Below are positions 5,695 through 9,511 of a stretch of 9,511 bases of DNA, piece by piece; position 1 is the stretch's first letter, and the number at the start of each line of letters is the position of its first letter. Under the pieces are notes generated by a model that searched no databases, had not been told where the DNA came from, and was given only the letters and a program-made list of their open reading frames with translations. The position numbers and the translations under genes were made by a program. The stretch spans positions 1 through 9,511 of the forward strand of contig CALGEU010000228.1 of the NCBI GenBank assembly GCA_937881285.1, read 5' to 3'. The DNA is from an uncultured Clostridia bacterium (GTDB taxonomy: Bacteria > Bacillota > Clostridia > Christensenellales > CAG-917).

Positions 5695-6291
5695 TTACAA
5701 ATACAAGCCTTTGGCTTCCTGCTCGGCTTTTTTCTTGAGCCAGCACTTTCTGCACATAGCGACGTAGCGGTCGTTGCCGCCGAGACAAACCTGTTCGCCT
5801 TTGAAAACTATATTGCCGTTGTCGTCCATACGCGCGTTGACGGTGGCTTTCGCGCCGCATTTGCACACGGACTTTATCTCGCTTATAGATTCCGCAATCT
5901 CGAACAAACGTTTGCTTCCCGGGAACATATGCGTGGTGAAATCGGTTGCAAGTCCGAAACAAAGCACCGGAACGTTGAAGTCTATCACGATTTGCCCTAG
6001 TTCGTCAACCTGCTCGGGCGTCAAAAATTGACATTCATCTACGATTACGACGTTGCACGACGAGTATTCGTTCTTATAGAGTGCATACAAGTCTTCGTCC
6101 GCGCTCACCGCCAACGCCTGCGCCTGCAAGCCTATGCGAGAACGAGTTATCGTTTCGCCGTCTCGATTGTCGACTGCGGGTTTGAGAAGAAGCACTTTCA
6201 TGCCGCGCTCTTCGTAATTAAACTTCGTGATTAGTGCCTGCGCCGTCTTCGAACAGCCCATTGCTCCGAACTTAAAATATAATTTCGCCAT
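5695..6291 (-). CDS. tdk: Thymidine kinase, type II (TK1-like)
   Basis: This protein (198 residues) phosphorylates thymidine and deoxyuridine to dTMP and dUMP with ATP. It is the TK1/RecA-fold type: a P-loop at residues 9-16 (GAMGCSKT), NYEERG, RSRIGL (50-55), VVIVDECQFL with the catalytic Glu86, and FGLATDF (112-118). A treble-clef zinc site is formed by CKC (143, 145) and CRKC (180, 183). The Walker A motif has Ser14 where the standard GxxxxGK[ST] has Gly, so it is a variant P-loop, though Lys15 and Thr16 are kept and the rest of the enzyme looks intact. The ribosome binding site is modest (CGGAAA six bases before ATG). A 95-base spacer separates it from pdp, and only ten bases separate it from udk. 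Pdp, encoded upstream, degrades the same substrate. Confidence 0.95.
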   Translation of the reverse strand: MAKLYFKFGAMGCSKTAQALITKFNYEERGMKVLLLKPAVDNRDGETITRSRIGLQAQALAVSADEDLYALYKNEYSSCNVVIVDECQFLTPEQVDELGQIVIDFNVPVLCFGLATDFTTHMFPGSKRLFEIAESISEIKSVCKCGAKATVNARMDDNGNIVFKGEQVCLGGNDRYVAMCRKCWLKKKAEQEAKGLYL

Positions 6292-6386
6292 TTGTGTTTC
6301 CGTTTTTCGGTCGTATTTTGTATTCTTTTGTTATCTATGCGGTGCGCAACGAAAAACTCTTCATTGCTCTCCGCTTTGATTCCGTT

Positions 6387-7688
6387 TTATTCGACTCTGT
6401 CGAGAACGAGCGGTCTCTTTTTCGGTTCGTCGCTCAAAATCACGGTCGAATCGTAGAGCTTGTTGATTGCACTCTCAAATCTTTTCTCGTCAGAAGTGTA
6501 CATAACCGCAAGTTCTTCGCCTTCTTTGACGTAATCTCCCGTCTTCTTTTTAAGCACGATACCGGCAGAAAAGTCGATGCTCTCTTCTTTTGTGTTTCTG
6601 CCTGCGCCGAGCAAAAGACTGGATATTCCGTATCCTTCGGTGTCGACGTGATGAATATATCCGCTCTTTTGCGCTTTCACGTTTCTTTCAAACGGCGCTT
6701 TTGCAAACTTGTCGGGATTGTCGATGAAACTTGCGTCTCCGCCTTGTGCCTTGACCATTTTTTTGAACGTTTCGAGCGCGCTCTTGTCCGCTATTGCGCC
6801 TTTAACCGCCTTTTCGCACTCTTCCATACTGCCTTTTCCCGCAAGATAAAGCATATTCGTCGCAAGGATAATGCAAATCTCGGTGAAATCTTCAGGACCG
6901 TGTCCGTTGAGTGTATCTATCGCTTCTTTCACTTCGAGTGTGTTGCCGATAGCGTTTCCGAGCGGTCTGTCCATATCCGTGATGAGTGCAAGCATCTTTT
7001 TGCCCGCTTGCTTTCCGATGTCGACCATGACTTTTGCAAGCGTTCTGCTGTCTTCGAGCGACTTTGCAAACGCACCGCTTCCCGTCTTGACGTCAAGCAC
7101 TATGCAATCGTCGTCGGCTGCAAGTTTTTTGCCCATAATGGACGACACCACAAGCGGCAGACTGTCAACCGTTGCCGTGACGTCGCGAAGCGCGTACAGT
7201 TTTTTGTCCGCAGGCGCAAGGTCTCTGTTTTGTCCGACTATGCAAACGCCTATTTCGTTGACGTTCTTCAAAAATTCTTCTTCGGAAAGGTCGGTCTTGA
7301 AGCCGGGTATGGATTCTAGTTTGTCAATCGTTCCGCCCGTATGTCCGAGTCCGCGTCCGCTCATTTTTGCAACCTTCACGCCGAGCGACGCAACGAGCGG
7401 CGCAACGACGAGACTTGTTTTGTCACCGACTCCGCCAGTGGAATGCTTGTCCACGCGAATTCCGTTTATTGCGGAAAAGTCAAGGCGTTGTCCCGAGTCT
7501 CGCACGGCAAACGTAAGGTCGGCGGTTTCTCTGAAATTCATTCCTTTGAAGAAAATCGCCATAAGCAAAGCCGACGCCTGATAGTCGGGGATTTCGCCCT
7601 TTACGTATCCGTCGATGAAAAACTTTATTTCCTGCGTAGTAAGTTCTCCGCCGTCGCGTTTCTTGCGGATTATGTCGTACATTCTCAT
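6387..7688 (-). CDS. pdp: Pyrimidine-nucleoside phosphorylase
   Basis: This protein (433 residues, the length of Bacillus Pdp) phosphorolyses uridine, thymidine and deoxyuridine to uracil or thymine plus (deoxy)ribose-1-phosphate. Evidence: an N-terminal helical domain begins MYDIIRKKRDG. KHSTGGVGDKTSLV (81-94) binds phosphate, and SGRGLGHTGGTIDKLESIPG (110-129) is the family signature. Arg168, Ser183 and Lys187 in LRDVTATVDSLPLVVSSIMGKK match the pyrimidine-binding residues of E. coli DeoA. The C-terminal alpha/beta domain is full length. The Bacillus-type length and gene context favour Pdp over a strict thymidine phosphorylase (DeoA), but sequence alone does not settle specificity. The start at 7688 is supported by AAGGGG seven bases upstream; the in-frame ATG at 7718 lies inside the GC-rich leader. 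It is the first gene of the salvage locus, after a terminator and a -10 box. Confidence 0.96.
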   Translation of the reverse strand: MRMYDIIRKKRDGGELTTQEIKFFIDGYVKGEIPDYQASALLMAIFFKGMNFRETADLTFAVRDSGQRLDFSAINGIRVDKHSTGGVGDKTSLVVAPLVASLGVKVAKMSGRGLGHTGGTIDKLESIPGFKTDLSEEEFLKNVNEIGVCIVGQNRDLAPADKKLYALRDVTATVDSLPLVVSSIMGKKLAADDDCIVLDVKTGSGAFAKSLEDSRTLAKVMVDIGKQAGKKMLALITDMDRPLGNAIGNTLEVKEAIDTLNGHGPEDFTEICIILATNMLYLAGKGSMEECEKAVKGAIADKSALETFKKMVKAQGGDASFIDNPDKFAKAPFERNVKAQKSGYIHHVDTEGYGISSLLLGAGRNTKEESIDFSAGIVLKKKTGDYVKEGEELAVMYTSDEKRFESAINKLYDSTVILSDEPKKRPLVLDRVE

Positions 7689-7695
7689 AAAATAA

Positions 7696-7701
7696 CCCCT
7701 T
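7696..7701 (-). promoter_or_regulatory. Ribosome binding site that fixes the pdp start
   Basis: AAGGGG on the minus strand, seven bases before the ATG at 7688. It rules against the in-frame ATG at 7718. Confidence 0.8.
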
Positions 7702-7726
7702 TGTGTGCGCGCACGCATAGCGCGCG
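7702..7726 (-). repeat. GC-rich alternating purine-pyrimidine leader with self-complementary GCGCGC blocks
   Basis: Positions 7702-7719 alternate strictly pyrimidine-purine and 7720-7726 continue as alternating G/C. It contains the palindrome GTGCGCGCAC and two GCGCGC blocks that could pair in the pdp leader RNA, just upstream of the ribosome binding site. In an AT-rich gap this stretch stands out. Function is not known. Confidence 0.4.
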
Positions 7727-7743
7727 ATTTTTGTTGCCTATAT

Positions 7744-7749
7744 ATTATA
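7744..7749 (-). promoter_or_regulatory. Probable -10 box of the nucleoside-salvage operon
   Basis: A perfect TATAAT on the minus strand lies between the upstream gene's terminator and pdp. A start about seven bases on would give a leader of about 50 bases. The region 17 bases upstream is a T-run rather than a recognisable -35, so the promoter may need an activator or be weak. Placement is an inference. Confidence 0.5.
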
Positions 7750-7788
7750 CTACATATTGACGAAGAAAAAAAGACCCAATCTTAAAAA

Positions 7789-7814
7789 TAATTGCACGCG
7801 TTTGCGTGCAATTA
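7789..7814 (-). terminator. Rho-independent terminator after the envelope-protein gene
   Basis: A perfect 11-bp stem, TAATTGCACGC with GCGTGCAATTA on the minus strand, closes a four-base AAAC loop and runs directly into TTTTT, with another T-run about 15 bases on. It lies about 65 bases past the stop at 7880 and about 40 bases before the -10 box, so it separates the envelope gene from the salvage operon. Confidence 0.8.
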
Positions 7815-7879
7815 AAATATACCGTTCTTTTTCGGCGTTTTATGTCAATATCCGCCGCTTCTCGTCATTGAAAAAGTCG

Positions 7880-9493
7880 TTACTTTTCTTCGTCGTCAGC
7901 ACCGTTTTTCTGCTCGTCGCTTTGTTCGTTCTTTACTGGCGGATATCCGAATGCAACGTCGATGGGAAAATCGGGTCTTGCGCACACAACGTCGTCGCAA
8001 GTCGTCTCGGATACGTCGTATTCGGTGACCACTCCGAGCGGAGTTTCTCTTCTCTTGATTCCCACTGCGATTTCTTCTACGTTTTCGGCCGTATCGTCAT
8101 CTGTCGCGACGGCCGTTTCATCAGCAATCGTATTGCCGTTTGCACATTCTTCGTCTTTGTTATAGGCGGTATCGTCGTTTACCGTCTCTTGCGCTTCGTC
8201 TACAACGTCTTCGGGCTTGTAATCTGCGGGCAAACCGAGTTTCTTATTCTTTCTCGCTTGCTTTCTTTGAAGACGTTTTTCTTTCTTTTTCGCTCTGTGT
8301 GCGGCAAGTTTTGGCAATTTACCTTTCTTTACGAGCACTTCTATCGTGACGACGATTATGATAATCGCGGCAACGATTGCCGCAATCACGATAGCGGTCT
8401 TTTCAAGTGCGCCCAACTCTTTTGCCACGAAATCGGGGTCGCTGTAATAGTCGATGTAATCTTCTACGTCGCGAAGCACCAATGCGGATTTGTCGTCAAC
8501 GGACTGGTCTTGTTTAAGAAGCGTCATAATGTCGCTCTTTTCCCAGATGTACGTGTATTTATCGACGGGCTTTCCGCTTGCCAAACCTGCGTCTCTGTCT
8601 GCGTGCGACTCAAAAGATTTTGCATATCCGTTGTCCCACACTTCGAGAACCGCCGTATACGAATTGTATTTGTTGATGTTTTGTCCGCCGACCTGCATAT
8701 CCTTTTGCGGCATTGCGTACCACTTTTCAAGCAACGCTTGATCGGGATTTTCGGTGTCAACGGCAAATGCGACTTTATACACGCCGTTTTCATACGTAAT
8801 AATCGGGTCGTCTGCGATAATCTCTTTGCAGAAATCCATATTGTTGATTTCGTGTATGGAATTCAGCACGTTGAGAGTGGAATTGAACTCTTGAAGAGTC
8901 ATTGCGTTTGCAAAAGGTTTATCTTCGGGCTTTGCGTTTTCGTCAACGGGAATTACGAACGTTGCGTACGGAAAAGTCGGTATTGAACAATCGCATTTGA
9001 ATTGCGGACCGAGTTCGCCAAAATAATAATAATTTCCGTCGCCAGTCGAATATCCGACTTTGAGATACCCTGCGGTCGCCGCAAGAATCGCGTCGAAAAA
9101 CGGAGAATCCGTCTTCACGGACGTTGCGAGTTGATAATACCACTTGTCGCCGTTTCTCAGATTGAAAGAATGCATGAGAACGCTGCCGAGAGATATGCCT
9201 GCGTCGCTTTCCTGCACGACAAGAGAAAGCGGCGTGTTAATACGGCTTGCGTTTGCGGTCGAATACAGAATCATGACCGCTTCTTTCTTCTGTTCCTGCG
9301 TTGCGCCGACAGAAAGTGCGGCGTTTATCTTGCTCGTATCTTCCGCCGAAAACAAACTCGCCTGATCGGGACGAGAACCTTCGGGCATTTCAAACGTGGA
9401 CGGCAATTCGCTGCTGTTGCAAGCAACGAACGCGCCCATTGCGAGCGTCAAAACGACGATGCACATAAAGACGCACAGGATTTTCTTTTGCAT
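7880..9493 (-). CDS. Uncharacterised envelope protein: lipoprotein-like signal, external domain, one TM segment, acidic cytoplasmic tail
   Basis: I do not recognise this 537-residue protein. Residues 1-24 form a signal (KK, then a hydrophobic core) ending FVAC, so Cys25 is a plausible lipidation site although Phe at -3 is not the favoured lipobox residue. Residues 26 to about 362 would be outside the cell and are rich in aromatic, Asp and Asn residues, with few cysteines (167, 169, 222). Residues 366-388 (KTAIVIAAIVAA, then Ile/Val-rich) form a transmembrane helix. It is followed by a strongly basic stretch (389-417), a classic cytoplasmic-side anchor, then an acidic, probably disordered tail (418-537). 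The start at 9493 has GGAAGG five bases upstream. Its own terminator follows, so it need not share function with the salvage genes. Possible roles such as envelope sensor or scaffold are guesses. Confidence 0.85.
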   Translation of the reverse strand: MQKKILCVFMCIVVLTLAMGAFVACNSSELPSTFEMPEGSRPDQASLFSAEDTSKINAALSVGATQEQKKEAVMILYSTANASRINTPLSLVVQESDAGISLGSVLMHSFNLRNGDKWYYQLATSVKTDSPFFDAILAATAGYLKVGYSTGDGNYYYFGELGPQFKCDCSIPTFPYATFVIPVDENAKPEDKPFANAMTLQEFNSTLNVLNSIHEINNMDFCKEIIADDPIITYENGVYKVAFAVDTENPDQALLEKWYAMPQKDMQVGGQNINKYNSYTAVLEVWDNGYAKSFESHADRDAGLASGKPVDKYTYIWEKSDIMTLLKQDQSVDDKSALVLRDVEDYIDYYSDPDFVAKELGALEKTAIVIAAIVAAIIIIVVTIEVLVKKGKLPKLAAHRAKKKEKRLQRKQARKNKKLGLPADYKPEDVVDEAQETVNDDTAYNKDEECANGNTIADETAVATDDDTAENVEEIAVGIKRRETPLGVVTEYDVSETTCDDVVCARPDFPIDVAFGYPPVKNEQSDEQKNGADDEEK

Positions 9494-9511
9494 AACTACC
9501 TTCCGATATAA

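Noticed and set aside
6335..6364. Nine-codon frame (MKSFSLRTA) with a GGAG four bases upstream, between pdp and tdk
   Set aside because: A frame this short with such a site is expected by chance, and it has no attenuator-like hairpin or telling codon content.
6294..7319. Plus-strand open frame (341 codons) opposite pdp
   Set aside because: It lies antisense to an unmistakable phosphorylase, with improbable composition and no family motifs.
7843..7848. TTGACA on the minus strand upstream of pdp as a possible -35 box
   Set aside because: The nearest -10-like sequence (TATATT) is 21 bases away, and transcripts from it would meet the terminator at 7789-7814.
7757..8986. Long plus-strand open frame (409 codons) opposite the envelope-protein gene
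   Set aside because: It is antisense to a gene with clear domain structure and a good ribosome binding site. Its product is rich in Cys, Phe and Arg without recognisable motifs.

Overview
The window holds nine protein-coding genes, all on the minus strand, plus intergenic DNA with clear promoter, terminator and inverted-repeat signals. AT-rich intergenic DNA, strong AGGAG-type ribosome binding sites and low-GC Gram-positive style families (Pdp, tetrameric Cdd, Drm-type DeoB, Fur/Zur-like regulator) suggest a Clostridia-like Firmicute, perhaps an uncultured gut lineage. That placement is an inference; no marker gene is present.

Reading in the direction of transcription (high to low coordinates): (1) 7880-9493 encodes an unrecognised envelope protein with a lipoprotein-like signal, one transmembrane segment and an acidic cytoplasmic tail; a hairpin terminator at 7789-7814 follows it. 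(2) From a consensus -10 box at 7744-7749 runs a nucleoside-salvage locus of eight genes: pdp, tdk, udk, psuG, deoC, deoD, deoB, cdd. It ends at a hairpin terminator at 396-425. (3) The 5' part of a Fur-family repressor gene, with its own consensus promoter at 330-358, runs off the left edge.

The salvage genes form one catabolic and salvage network. Cdd deaminates cytidine and deoxycytidine. Pdp and DeoD phosphorolyse pyrimidine and purine nucleosides to base plus (deoxy)ribose-1-phosphate. DeoB moves the phosphate to C5. DeoC splits deoxyribose-5-phosphate into glyceraldehyde-3-phosphate and acetaldehyde. PsuG releases uracil and ribose-5-phosphate from pseudouridine-5'-phosphate. Tdk and Udk make dTMP and UMP/CMP directly. 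No transporter, no pseudouridine kinase and no dedicated nucleoside regulator lies in the window.

Two wide gaps split the locus into pdp-tdk-udk, psuG-deoC and deoD-deoB-cdd. Each gap carries its own unusual repeats: three copies of an AACAC-N5-GTGTT palindrome before psuG, and a degenerate ~39-bp tandem array with an embedded inverted repeat before deoD. These are the best candidates for undescribed regulatory elements. I did not find an obvious new multi-gene system.
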